Origin: Oxyruncus cristatus
Taxonomy: Eukaryota > Chordata > Aves > Passeriformes > Cotingidae
DNA: 64,000 nucleotides
NCBI GenBank assembly: GCA_013399855.1
Contig: VXAY01000779.1
Span: 696,935-760,934 of the forward strand
Direction of reading: 5' to 3'
The notes beneath the pieces are model-generated. The model was not told the origin of the DNA, ran no database searches, and saw only the letters and a program-made list of their open reading frames with translations. The translations under genes were made by a program, and so were the position numbers. Below are positions 13,772-26,379 of this stretch, in pieces. Position 1 is the stretch's first letter. The number at the start of each line of letters is the position of its first letter.

Positions 13772-16700
13772 ATTCTGTGCATCTGTATGGACATGTGGAA
13801 TGCTCTGTTTCCCACCTCAGTGATTACACAAGGGATTTGGCTGGTGCATCTAGTAATGACAGATGGAGATGTGCTTGCATTGCATGCAGAATGGAGAGCA
13901 GACAACAGAAATTCTCAGAAACGTGGTGGCTTGCAACATGGTGAAGTGCAGATGTGTCTCTTTCTCATGTCATCTGAGGGAGCTTGCAAATGTACTGCAG
14001 AACATCTGTGTCCATAACCCTGAGTCTTCCTATGATTGTGGATCAGCTAATGCTAATGTTATGTGACTGCTGGGATGGAGTGTACTTGGGAGATGCAGCT
14101 AACAAATATTCAGTACATGGGGAGGATTGGAGTTTGTACTGACAAGCCTGGCAGGTTGTTGAGACAGGTTTTGACTATAAACGTATAAACAGGAAGACAT
14201 AAAATCTTTTGGCTCCAGAACTGGACTGGGGAGGCTCAAGAGCTGGGTTGTGTTCTTGGTCTGGCTGTACTTCTGTCTCATTGGAGACACTGCTATTTAA
14301 AACAGTGCCTTGCCTCAGTTTCCCTGGCCTACTCTCACGGTAGGCCACATTGGCAGCTTCCCTTGTTGATGGTGCTGATTGCTGCTGATGTGCTGGCAGG
14401 CATCTCTGGCATTCAAACCAGATGGCCTTTGCCTGTGTCCTTAGCTCATCACACATTTTTAGATGGAAATGGGCAACACATGGAGGAACTTCTGGACCCC
14501 TTCCAGGCATAGCTGAAAGCCATTCCCTAAGCCCTTGCAGAACATTGCACATGCCACAAGCCAATGGTCTGGCTCTCATATCTCCTCGGATGTGCTGACT
14601 GTTCCTAGGCCTCATTTGGTCACGTGCTTCCTCTGCCTTTGCTGGGTTCCTCTTCAGGACTAGATGACTGCAAGATCACAAGTACAGTGATAGAAACTTT
14701 GTCATGAGTCTGGAGAGTGCCAGCATTAATTCTGAACGGGGCATAGGTTTCTAGATGGAAGAAGGCACAGTTGGGTCAGAATCTGTGCCGTCTGAGAGGC
14801 TTCAATTCTTGGACCAAAGGTGGTCATTCATTTAATTCAACCCAACACTCTCACTGCAAGTTCAGCAGTGTGGCAGGATAAACACTGGGTCAGAAACATT
14901 TGCAGTTGTGCAAGGGAATAGGAAAGTAATGATATCTTGGGCATCAGCAGAGGGATCATCCTGGGAGCCAGGAAGGAATTAGCCCATTCCTATGCTCCTT
15001 CTAGCCACACAAAATTGGCCAGGTGCATTGTGGCAGTTTATTGCTTTCCTCCAAGGCATTAAGTTTTGGCTGCTGTCAGAGAAAGGATATCAGCACATTG
15101 GTTTGGGATGGAAATCTTCATTCCTGTGAGTGAAAGTGCCAATATTTCATTGGATGAGAATGTACTGGGGCCAGAAAGGGTTTTGCCTCAACAAATTTGC
15201 TTTTCTCGGGAAAGGTCAGTCTGAGAGGAACATCCATTTCCATCCCATCACTTTCTACCTGCCCTGCTGCTGGATGACTGGCTGTAGAATACAGGGACAA
15301 GCAACCCCAAACCTCAGTCCTCATCCGATCCTAGTTAGCCACCTTAGCTATGAAAATGATCCCCTTTGGCTCCTGGTGGGGGCTGTACATGTAGAATTAA
15401 GCTCAACTGCCAAAGCTCCCAAAGCTTTGAAATACCTCTGTTGTAATGAAAAATGTCTGTACTTACATCGTGGGTTCAGTGTTGAGGCCTATGAAAATCT
15501 GGGACATGAGGAAAAACACTGACTGGGTTTCCCATTCCACTCTTCTCACTTTCTTTGGCTGTTTGACCTTTTTGGAGTTAATTTGTTTGTTTTCTTCTGT
15601 TCTGTGAATCATGTTCAGAATTGGTGTGACTGTGTAGGAGCTGATGGAGTTACTCCCAGGCCAAACATTTATCTCTTTAGTCTTATCTGAAGAAAGCAGT
15701 TCATCTGCTCCTAAATCAAGGCTGTGTATCTTCCTCATGTGCTTTAGCTCAGGTCTTCAGAAAAAAAAAAAAAGACTTTGCAGGGAAAATGCAAGATGAG
15801 TCAAATGGTCAAATGAGTGCTCAGATGATTCCTTTTCACTGCAAAATTCGTGGCTCCTGACTTTTCCTCCTAGTTGCATGCTCACCCTGTGGAGCTGCAG
15901 ACTGTATTGGTTTGATCACTGAATAGTGGTACTGCCTCAGCTGAGAAAGAAGAGAGCAAGTTCTAGAAATCAGGCTCTGCATGTGGCTCACGTTCAGCCC
16001 TCAACCTCTGCAGCCAGCTGACCCAGTGAGGTGTGACAGCTTTACAGAAACCTCAGGCCCCAGCTCTGCAAAACTGAGGGGCTACCAGTTTCCTGTGACT
16101 TCTTTGAACTAGTGAACAGGTCCCATCTCCCTTTTCCATTGGGACTGGGAATAAAAATACCCCTTGGAAGTGGTGATATCATTCTGCACAGCTTGGAATC
16201 AACAGCATGGGAGTGATGATGGCATGAAGTGAACTTGTCTTCTGTCACCTCTTTGGCGTCACTGCACCAGAGATTTTTGGCATAGCAAGTCTGAAAACAA
16301 CCTGCTTCTTGGGTCTGGTCCCACTTAGCCTGAACACCTCACTCATGCAAAATTTGGTCCTTGGTAGGTTGGGCATCAAATATAGCCCAGACCCCCAGAT
16401 CCACTTCCTTCAACACCCACTGGGTTGGGCGGGCATTGCCCTTCAGGCTGTTCAGGCCACCAGTCAGTACAAGTCCTGTCTGGACTGTGTCATGCTCAGG
16501 TATCATGAGGACGTAACTAGAGCAGTACTCAGGACAGAGAGATCAGCTGCAATGTGAAGTTCCTGCCTAGACTTCACTCATAGCTCCTTGGCTTTTGGGG
16601 CCAGGAACTCTCCCTTGTTATAGGAGGGCACAGTGACCTACTGAAGCAGGGATCTGATGAATTGCATATCAGTGATGACTGGCAATGAACAGATTAAAAG

Positions 16701-17020
16701 TCAAAAATGCCAGCACAGCCTTGACTGTGCCTCCCCTTGAGTTCACAAGCTGGTGGGGTTGCAACATATACAGACTGTATCAGAGCATAGCATCATGACA
16801 TACAGTCTTGATGCAAAAGAAGGTAAATAGGAGAAAAAAGAAGGTGGGTCATGATGGACAGTAGAGGTCTGAAAAGGAGAAAGAAGGGAGAGAGTAGGCA
16901 TGAAAGAGAGTAAAAGCTTGGTTTGGAGGAAGAAGAGTTTGCTTGCCAGGTAAGGAATTTTTTTTCCGCTCTAAGTGCTCCCTGGCTCTAATTTATACAA
17001 TATAAATAATTAAAAGCTGT
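13772..17020. other. Non-coding sequence, no gene recognised
   Basis: Unique-looking sequence with an A13 run at 15761-15773. The minus-strand ORF of 146 codons at 14175-14615 and the plus-strand ORF of 130 codons at 15130-15522 are unrecognised and lack domain signatures. Confidence 0.6.
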
Positions 17021-17230
17021 GCAGGCCCAGTGCTAATCCTTGTGGTATTCCATAAGTAACTTCCTTCCCGCTTAGAAAGAATTCCATTGAGAATTATCTG
17101 ATGATTCTTGCTCTGCAGCCAATTTTCCACTCCTGAGCGAGTCAGTGAGTGGAGTCTGAGATCTCCTTTTCCTTGGTTCCGCCTTCCCCAAATTGCATGG
17201 CAGAAAAAAACCCATAATGTGAGGTCCACT
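17021..17230 (-). mobile_element. Ancient CR1/L3-type LINE fragment
   Basis: Read along the plus strand, this segment follows in order the landmarks of the old amniote CR1/L3 LINE consensus in reverse orientation: a 'gcccagtgctaatccttg' block, then 'ggtattccat', 'cttccttcc', 'ccattgagaattat', 'cagccaattttccactcc' and finally 'cccataatgtgagg'. The element is therefore on the minus strand. Similarity is to a remembered consensus and looks quite diverged, so the copy is old. It carries no intact reading frame. Confidence 0.55.
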
Positions 17231-19686
17231 TCCTCTCATCCTGCAGCTATCTGCACTGCTAAAATCTCACAGCAGACCTAGAGGGAAGAGGAGGAGGTCT
17301 TGTGGAAAAGCTGTGACTTCTGAAGCCGAATTCAACCACACCACATCCATTTGGTCACATAAATCAGTTCTACAATGGTCCTGTCATACCACTGCAGCCA
17401 AAGTTTGATAACCTAAATTGGTATGGTGCTGTGGTATTATCTCAGAAGGACAGAGTGGGAATTGAGGTCAGTTTAAACTGTTCAAGTACATTCTGTGGGA
17501 GCAGCAGGATGGGGACCCTCAAATAAAGAAGAGGTGTTTTCTTCTTCCTTTCTCTTTACCAAATTGAATGGATCTGCCTTGCTGTCATCAGGAATACATG
17601 AGCTTAGAAGGAATTACAGAGAAATAGTAGAACCTGGTAGCATGTATCCTGTGCATAAGGCAGAAGATTTCTCCAGTGCTTTGGGCAAGATTCAGTACTT
17701 TTGGCCTGAAAAAAATTGGGATGTAACTCCGAAAAAGGCTGTCTGGCTGCAATCTCTGCTCCGCAGCACTGGGGGACAGATCAACTCTAAGCAATCTTGC
17801 CCAGAGAGGGAGTCAAGCTTCGAAGGCTATCAGCCACGTGTTGCTGGAATGGCACAGGTATAGTCTGGATGCTAACATATTGCAATGGAGAAGGGAGGAA
17901 ATAAGAGTGTATTTGGGGAGATGGGTTGTAAAAACTGAAGGAGGCTTTTCAAGCAAGAAATTACTTGACTCTGAGCAAAGGTTAAAGGTTATCATGCATT
18001 TAGAAATTCAGGATCCTTGCAGAACTACTATGCTCAGGCTTTCTAAGCGGAAGGGAGCAAATTCCTAGTCGCTGAATTAGGGGTTAGGACTCATGAATTT
18101 GATACGAACTGGCTGAATTGCAAGAATTGTTTTCAACAGCAAATTTGAAAACTGAGTAAGACTTCAATAGCCAGTTCTACAGAGCTGCACCAACCAGCAT
18201 CAAACTGCTTGTATTACCCTCTGCCCTTACTGCTTTCATTATATTTCCAAAGCAGAATAGCCCAAGAGTTTGTTTTTCCTTCTAGGCCAATAGGCTATTC
18301 TGGTGTCCCAGCAGGTACAAACAATGAAACGCATAGTTACCTACACACCCTGGATAAAACAGTGGTAGTCTCTACATCAGGGCTCATCTGACCTCAGAGA
18401 GATGGTCACACCACCACATCACCCCTGCAGATGCTGTAGGTTTTTGGGAGAAGGGTGTGAATATTCGAATTTCCTGCCCACTGTGAAGGATACACGATTT
18501 AAAAAGAAACTCCAGGTGCATGTTTTGCAAAGTAACATCTGAGACTCTATTGTTTGATGTGCCACTACCAGACGATGACCCGCTGGTCCAGCTTTCCCTT
18601 TGGCATTCTCTACCCTTTAGGTGCTTGGCAAAGCAAATGTAAGGGGAAGGAAAGATCTTCCAGCAAGGACAGCAGCGAGGCAGCTGTGAGGGGCAATTCA
18701 CCAGTGTTTCTGCAGAGAGGACAATATTCTACTACTAGTGCAACTACTCCCTTAAAAACCAAGGAGATGTGCTCTGGCCAGTCGCCGCTAATGAATCATC
18801 CAGCTCCTGGATCACTACCATGAAGGGGATGGAAAATGGATCCAATTCAGAGAGATCTTTGTAAACAGGGTTATCACATTGCAATGAACTCAATGTTAAG
18901 AACTCCAGAAATTTAGGAGACGCTGGCAGAACATCTGCTCATTGTAGGATCTTGCCAGCCACTCTTTGGAGATACTGGCTCTGTGCTTCATTTGTCCAAT
19001 TGAGATGCCTCAGAAACAGCACATTGTTATATCTCAAGGAAGACTAATGGGTCTAGAACTCTGCTTCACTTCCCAGTGAAAACTGAAAGCTCTAATTCAG
19101 CAAGTTTTAGCTCAAGTAAGTATCCCAGGACAGATCAACTGGGAGCTAGGTGACATACTGCCACTATGGTTCCCATTTTTTATAAATTGTTTTTCTTGCT
19201 CATACACCCATAGAAACTCTGAAATTACTGGAGAAAAACATATCTGTGGAAGGTTTTTGATCAGGTCTGAAAAACTTTTCCAAGCACATGGTGCTGGTGC
19301 ACACATTCTGCAAGAAACAGACATGGAGAGGAGTGAATAGGGGTGAAAATAATGCCCAGGTTCACTACGAGAAGATGCCCTGGGAATAAATTAAAACCTC
19401 ATCTACACATCTAGCTGTTACTATTATACAGCTACACAAGAGCAGGTGACCATCACATTGCTGTTGTGGAAAACTCTTTTCAGGTTCCCAGACTGCCTGT
19501 GAGTAGGAGTTGAGCGGCACAGGCTCACACCCTGGCTGGGAATCATCCTGAGGATGGTCTGGTGAGCTGTGTTGCCTGTTACAGCCATGCAGTGACCAGA
19601 GAGAGATATCAGTCTGCTCTCAGGGAGAGGCTGGTGCAGAGTTGGGACTAGAAAGGGCCTGGTTGCCCTCACACTGCTCCTGACCA
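17231..19686. other. Non-coding sequence, no gene recognised
   Basis: No gene or repeat was recognised. The plus-strand ORF at 17495-17863 (122 codons) has no recognisable motif. Composition is ordinary and few CpGs are present. Confidence 0.6.
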
Positions 19687-20040
19687 TTGCTCATTCCCCA
19701 GGGATTGTGGGGACGGGCTGTGCCCACAGAAGGAGCAGAGCTGCAAAAGACGGCAAGCCATACTCCACCAGTAATGCCTGTCCCATTGCCCTACTGCCAG
19801 CAGCTGAGGTCCTGAGTGTTCCTAAGATGCTGAGGATCTGGGCTCCCATCAGCCACAACGGCAAAGCCAACCCGACCCTGTGGGCAGTTCTCTCTCGGAG
19901 AACTGCTGGCTGGAGGCAGGGCCCCAACAGGCAAGCTTCAGAGAACTCAGGGTGACACAGCTGGGCGCGTCCTCCTCCCTGTCCCGCTGCCCAGGAATGA
20001 GATGCTGGAAGCAGTGGAGCTCTGCGGCCTTTTTGGGGAG
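19687..20040. other. GC-richer patch with scattered CpGs
   Basis: About 350 bases richer in G and C than the flanks, with roughly nine CpG dinucleotides. ORFs are open on both strands (minus 19691-20161, 156 codons; plus 19707-19955, 82 codons). Neither product is recognised, and simultaneous openness on both strands argues for composition rather than coding. It could be a weak regulatory patch or an unrecognised old repeat. Confidence 0.4.
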
Positions 20041-20790
20041 CTAACATATCATTTAAGGTCAGCCCTAGTGCCATTTGGAGAGGAGCTAGTATTTCCTTAA
20101 CTGAAACAGCAAGTCTGAATGTAATTACAGGATTAAAGGCATGTTCTGGGGCTGAACTCATGATTTATAAGCAAAGGTTATGCTTTCAGTCTGTTTACAA
20201 GGTGCTCTTGGCTCTGCTTAACCCTTTCTTTGCTGAACACAAATGGTGATTGGATTACTCCTGTTATGGTGTTCCTTCATGGAGTAGAGGGATGGTCACC
20301 AATGGGGACAGATTAGTGAGCTGTTGGATACATTCATCCCACAGAAGGCGGAAGTGACTGTTCTGATTTTCTCCTTTTTCCTGTCCTAGCTGACAACCTC
20401 CTGCAGGTTGTAGCCCCAGCAGGAAGTCCCCCAACAGAGTATTAGCTGACTGTCATTTATTCAGTTGAAAATCTCTATCATGTTCCTCAGTTCTTCTCAA
20501 AGGCTTTTTGTGAGGTGGTCCCTGAGCAGTAAGGTTGGAAAAGACAGTTATGAAGGCAAATCCTCACATGTGGCAGATAAACCAAACCCTGTAAAAATTT
20601 CTCTGGTGATTAATTAGTTGAATTCAGCAGTTTGAGGTAAAGCCAAAACCTATCATGGAGAAAGGTGACCACAACCAAATGCAGGCCAACGATTCCAGGA
20701 AGCTGACTTCATGCTGTGACTATCTTTCTTCAGTGACTGCACAGAGATCCAGTGATCTTATAGCCCTGGAGAGAAGACAACCAGAATTCC

Positions 20791-20804
20791 TTTTTTTTTT
20801 TTTT
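20791..20804. repeat. Poly-T tract (14 T)
   Basis: A homopolymer run lying about 60 bases left of the old LINE fragment. No direct link between the two can be shown. Confidence 0.85.
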
Positions 20805-20864
20805 CTGAGTAGCATGTGCAATGACTAAACGAAGCATCAAGAGTAGGTCATCTGAATACAGCTT

Positions 20865-21115
20865 CAGTCTTTCTCTGAAGGCTTCAAAGGATGGAAAATC
20901 TGCTACAGTTCCAATGAAGTTATTCCAAAAGTGAGTGCACAGTATTTTAAGTTTGCATTTTATAGCCAGAAAGGTGTCAAATTTAATTTCCTGCTGCTAG
21001 CTCTAGGAATGACTGTCCCAGTTTCCTGCTTACCGTGGCATTTCTTTAAGAGTTCTGGTTGATTAAGAGCTACTTAAAGCCTATATCACTGCTACTTTAG
21101 ATGGAGTTGCACTTG
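20865..21115 (-). mobile_element. Ancient CR1/L3-type LINE fragment
   Basis: Reading along the plus strand, the segment shows diverged forms of old CR1/L3 landmarks in reverse orientation: 'ggaaaatctgctacagttcc' followed by 'gaagttattccaa', then a 'taagtttgcatttt' block, then 'agagctacttaaagcctata'. Their order and approximate spacing match the consensus as remembered. Divergence is high and no frame is open. Confidence is moderate because no alignment could be run. Confidence 0.45.
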
Positions 21116-21383
21116 TTGGAGACCTATGGGTTACATTTTTCCAAGCATGTACATAGAGTAAAACTGACATTGTTCTTTTCATTTAGTTTGTAATTAGCTG
21201 TTTCCAGATGGAACAAGGTACCAAAGCAAATCAAGCATTTTGCTGCAGGTCCAGTGCTTTGAGTTCGTATTTTCTTTCACTTTTAGAACAAACAAAAAAC
21301 TTCCTGCCAAACCCAGAGTAAAAAGCTACCTTGTTGCTCTGACTGGGCAGGTCAGAAGTGGTGGGGATGATGCATCTGATGTC

Positions 21384-21693
21384 TTGTGAGGAGTGGCTGA
21401 GGAAGCCGGGGGTGTTTAGCCCCATCAACAAGCGATATGACAAGAGGGAACAGCCTCAAGTTGTACCAGAAGAGATATAGATTGAATATTAGGAAAAGTT
21501 TCTTCACCAAAATGGTTGCCAAGCACTGGAACAGGCTGCCCAGGGAAGTTGTTGAGTCACCGTTCCTGGAGGTATGTAAAAGACCTGTAGCTGCGGCTTT
21601 TAGGGACATGATTGTATGGCGGACTTGGCAGTACTGGGGTAATGGTTGGACTCAATGATCTTGAGAGTCTTTTCCAGCCTAAATGACTCTGTG
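21384..21693 (+). mobile_element. CR1 LINE, 3' end, 5'-truncated, internally deleted
   Basis: The best repeat match in the window. It begins with the 'gaggagtggctgaggaagc' motif of the CR1 3' region and continues through 'gacaagagggaacagcctca', 'attaggaaaagtttcttcac', 'aacaggctgcccagggaag' and 'gttgagtcaccgttcctgga', closing with 'ggttggactcaatgatctt' and a degenerate terminal 'aaatgactctgtg'. This is the standard avian CR1 tail: no poly-A, short 3' repeat, severe 5' truncation. Directly after 'gtttagcc' the copy jumps to the 'caagcgatatgacaag' block, skipping roughly 100 bases of the usual consensus, which suggests an internal deletion. Non-autonomous and dead. Confidence 0.95.
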
Positions 21694-24600
21694 TGAAATT
21701 GGGTGTGCATGGTGCAGGGTGCTTTTTGGGCTAGGACCATAAAGGGATTATAAATTTAATAGGCAAAGAAGGTCTAAAAAGAAATATTCTACAATTTACA
21801 AGTAGAAATAGGGTTTATTTACATTCCTCAAAATTCTTTGTGGCCCACTGAGGAATGGACCTCCTAAATCTCAGCCTTGCGTTCCCATAAACATGTGACC
21901 CATGATCTATGACTGCAGCCCATCGTGTATGCAGACAGACAATGAAACATTCCTGCAGGAAGGTCCTGCCTAGGGCACTGGGTGTCAAACAAAGAACAAC
22001 TATGTCAGGTTTGTCCCAAAGCAATTGTGATCTTTCTGCTTTCCTCCTCCTTGAAGATGGACTTATCAATTCTATATCCCATTTCTGGAGCTGCGTCAGG
22101 CCTTGGGGCAAAACCAACCCTGTCCTTGCTCTTGCTTCCTCTGTAATCTTTGGGGAATGGTGTCAATGTGAGTTTGTGTGTAAGCAGCAACCCAAGAAGC
22201 AAAAAGGAGAGGAGCGATGCAAGCCTGGGAATTCATGGGACCACTGATCCAAACTGATGTCATGCTCCAAATGTGAGACATTTTGTGTGGAATCAATGCT
22301 TAGAGCAGTTTATGGTCTGCTTAATGTGTGCTATTTTCCTCATGTGCTTACAAACAGAAGCATTGTCAAATGAGAGAGAAGGCTGCATCTCATGTTCACT
22401 TTCTCTGTTTAGATTGTTTAAGGTTGACTAACAGATAACCCAAAAGTTGGATGCAGGTCCCAATATTCAGTTCACAAGAGGACCTACCATCCTGGGAGTG
22501 TTTGTTTTGGGAACAACGTAGATCCGTACTAGGTCTGGTAGGGTTTCTTAGGAAAGTTGCAACATTAAGCTGCATGTGCCTGGTGCCTGAACACCTGGCA
22601 GGGAATACAGGAGTATCTTAAGAATTTAGAAGATATCCATTCTTGGCTTAAGCTATGGTATTGCTTAGCTATTTTTGTTGGCTTGGCAAGTCTCCAACCA
22701 TCTATCCACCCATCCATTTTGTTTCTACAGTGCCAATACCCCTAGTTACTCAGAGCACTGTGTTTCAATCTGGAAGACCTAGACTTCTAATGAACAATGA
22801 AGCAGAGGACATGAGAAACCCTATCATTTATGTTCCAGGGCAATGTTGTCATTACCACAGCTTTGCAGTGATGTGTCCATCCTTTGGCTGCTAATAACCA
22901 GCTGAACAGTTGGTTGCACATGGAAGTGGGTTTTAATGGGGCCACATGCATGAATCTATGCACATATTATCTATGAACAGAAAGGAAAGTCAAAGTGGAA
23001 AGAAAGTTGTTCTCCCAAAGATGGTGACTATGTAAAAGACAGGGTTTATGGTGAACGTGCAGCTGAATACACATTCCTAGTGCAATGATGTGGTTAGAAG
23101 AGCTGACACAATCCTTTGAGAAACAGAGACATGAAGGAATTCTGCTGATATTACACCAAATAAAAATGAAGTGAATAGAGTGCTCTGCTTGCAAACTCAA
23201 GGTCAGGAGATCAGAAATATCTGGAAATAGTCTTCCTCTGCAACATTCATTTAGACACGGTGGTATATATATACTTTTTTTTTTTTTTTTTGCTTTCTGT
23301 AAGGTTTCTGAATGACTTGGGGGACAGTGGAAATTGCTCACTGGTGAACATTTGAAACTCACCTCCGTTTGAGTTCAGCTGCAGAGTGAGCACTTGTCAT
23401 TGCATGAACTCAGCACCTAAGTGCTTCCATAGGGTAGTCAGGAACCAAAGAGAACCCATGGTGACCACTGGTGAAAGCTCTTTTTGATGGACTTGCCCAG
23501 CTTGATGCTTTCCTATCCAGGGCACCACGCATTTCAACTTCCAATTTCACCTCCCTTACTCCATGACATTGACAACCTGATGGCATGCAGGGCTGGTGTG
23601 TTCCTTCTCTTACTGTGCAGATGAAATGGGATGGTTGCATTTTTTTAATGATGTGGGAAGAATCTTTGTAGAGGATGAAGAAAACTGAACTCCCTGGGTT
23701 TCTAGTATCTGAGAAAGGAAGCTGAATACTTAGAAGCTGGAAGCAACTGCAGCTTCCTTAGGCTCTGTCAGCAAGAGTGGCACTGAGGTGTAGAAAGATT
23801 ATGTCTTGGGTGGCAGACAGAGCACTTTTTGTTCCACAGGGACAAGCCTCAGCATTGTTTCAGTCTTTCTGGCAGGGACGTTTTGGAAGGCTACTCTGCT
23901 TGAGGGGTCCTGGTACAGCAGGGAACTTGCAGGCCCTCAGATGGGGCAATTGCTGTGATTGTAGGAGGGGTAGAGGGATGATCCTCTGGCTCAGTTGCTA
24001 GTCTGGGTCTTGGTAGCTGTGGGTTTAATTCTTGGCTCTGCTGCTGTCTCCCAGTGGGCAAGGCTTGGAGTGGCACTCTAACTCTGTTTCCCAACTGCTC
24101 ATTGCATGGTATCATGTTATTTTAAAACCCCAACCGAACAGCAGTAAAATGCCTCATATTATATATTATATAAAGCCCACAGCTTTGCTTGCATCTTCAA
24201 AGGGTAATTTGCAAGAGGACATGGGCCCAACCGAAACCCTGAAGCCCCTGGCCCCCAGCATCGAAGTCTGGATCCTTCAGCTTTTGTGCAATTGAAAATG
24301 AGGTGCTGCAGCAGTTGAGTCAGCAGTCTCTGATAATGCTGCTGTGGTGAAATTTCCCTCTTTGCACAGACTTTGCGTAACATCTGCTCAGTACTTAACT
24401 CTCATTTAATGCCACGAAGTATAGCTTGAGTTGGACTTCAAATGAAGCCCAGGCCCTGCTGGAGTGGGGTACACAAGGTCTGCGCTGGTGAGGTGGGGTT
24501 CTCCCTGTAAGTGCAAGAGATGGGCAGTTTGTTTCTTCATCTTATTAATATTCATTGACATGGAGGGAACACTGAGGAACCAGACTCATTCCCTTCCCCA

Positions 24601-25404
24601 CTCCTCTCTCCTTTCACCTGATGCTATTTAAACCACAAAATTAGGAGTAAAACCCCATACCAGCCAATTTACAATCTCCTGCAATACAAAAAAAGGTGGA
24701 TATAGAGAGATGAACACAAAGGCACAAGACCATGTGGTCTCAGGATTTCATGACAATCTTTGCAAGGATCTCAGTGTTGAAGAAATTCAGGGAAGGATTT
24801 GTCAGGGCTGATGATACAGCCACACCTGTATCACAACACTTGTCCTTGGACCTGCTTTTGGCAATGGTACACAGCCAAAGTGGGAGAACAGAGAGAAAGT
24901 GAGCTGGAGAAAGTTTGGAAGAATGAGAAAATCACCAATTTGCAGGACAGCTGGCTGGGGAAAGAGGTGACAGAAATCTGTGCTGCAAACAAAGGACATA
25001 ACCTTCCTCAGGAGATGCTGAGGGTCCAGAAGAACAGAATACAGCTTAAGAAAGGGATTGCATAGGCATATGTCTTTGTGGGACAGCCAAACTTTCCCCA
25101 TACGACCTACCATCTGTTGAGACAACCATATTTTTTTTCACTATGGTAGCTCCTGTAGATCCTAAATAGGATCAGGGACACTTTGCAGCTGACGCTGGAA
25201 CATCCCATGGCTCTGGAGCTTCAACATGTGAGATGTGTCTCCATCCGTGGGGGAGAAGGAACTCCAAAACTCTGGCCCTGCCACACTCTTTCAAAAAAGC
25301 TGAGAGGTCAACACATGAGTAAAGGAGTAACAAAGCTTTACCCCAATGGACAGAGTCAGAAGGAATTACATTTTCTGCAGATACTGTCTTTTTCAGGGAA
25401 CCAC
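21694..25404. other. Non-coding sequence, no gene recognised
   Basis: Contains a T17 run at 23275-23291 directly after a short TATATATA stretch, and an AT palindrome-like patch near 24158-24172. No ORF exceeds 131 codons and none is recognisable. No further interspersed repeat was identified with confidence. Confidence 0.6.
23263..23291. repeat. (TA)n plus poly-T (17 T)
   Basis: A short alternating TA stretch runs into 17 consecutive T on the plus strand. Simple low-complexity sequence, likely length-variable. Confidence 0.85.
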
Positions 25405-25490
25405 CATCATTTGAGCTATTTTAAGACCAGACTGGATCGAGCTCTAGGAAATATACAGTACGAAGCTGCCCCAGGACTGGCAGGGAAAGA
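25405..25490 (+). mobile_element. Possible ancient CR1/L3-type LINE 3' end
   Basis: The run 'ttttaagaccagactggatc' followed by 'gagctctaggaaatatacagt' and 'ccccaggactggcaggg' parallels the 3' region of old CR1/L3 elements in forward orientation (the block with an AAGACCAG/AGACCAGGTTAGA-like motif, then a GGTCTAGATAATAC-like motif, then CCTGCC...GGACTGG). The match is short and diverged and may be coincidental. Confidence 0.4.
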
Positions 25491-26379
25491 TGCCAGCTGG
25501 TCAAAGTCTTTTTAGTAATGCCGCTGTTTGTATGAATGTTTAGATTTCCTTGGCAGCCCTGTGGACAATTAAGAAAAGGCTTGGCTGAGATGTGAGCTGT
25601 CATTATTGGTCTAGACGCTGGATTGGCTCCACATCATAAAAATCTTAAAGATGGAGAGAGCTGTATGAGGCAGTCATTTGCAAACTGAAGAAAGCACTCT
25701 GCAAATCTATAAATACAGCTGGTGAGATAAACGAAGGAAACGATGCACAAGAATGCTCCCTTTTGCATCCATGGCTAATGGCTTCACCAAGAGGTTGCGT
25801 GTCAGTCACTGGGAGACCAGTCAGCAGCTCTGCTCTCAATTCATATGCTTCCACTGAAAAAAGAAAGAAAGAAAAAAACAGACAACAGTAGCTCAATTTT
25901 CTTTTCTGGCTTTGCTTTAAAAGCTTGCTGAGTTTCTCTGACTCCTGTTACTGTCAAGTAGTGCTTAACACTTCCAAAAAATTTCTAGCACAATTGCTGG
26001 AACTTTGGCAAATATCAGGGCTGTTAGGTTTGACCACTGTGCGGGGGTTAGCATCTTACGTCCATGAGCCCAGCATCTAACTACACAAGGTGGAGGAAAG
26101 TTGGAAGGGGAGGCTGAAGGGAATGACCCATTGGAAGCCACACAACCATGTCAAAGCACTGCTGGAGACTAGAAGATAGTTCTGAGATAAATGGGAACCT
26201 GATATTTTCTCCCCCACTTGGCCTCTTCCTTGGCTTTGGGAAGAGAGTTGTGTTAGCACTCAGTGGTGAAATTCATGGTTCGGAGCCTTGTTTTTAATTT
26301 CCTATTTCCACTGTGCTGGTTAGTGAAACTTCCGCCTGAAGAGATATCTAAAACTTGCCTGGGGTGAATGACATCAGCC
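25491..26379. other. Non-coding sequence, nothing recognised
   Basis: Ordinary composition and short ORFs only (longest 83 codons). A small GAAA-rich patch lies at about 25858-25878. Confidence 0.6.

Noticed and set aside
20530..20560. Short 'aaggttggaaaagaca' resembling the CR1 terminal block
   Set aside because: Only about 16 bases match and the following CR1 landmarks are absent.
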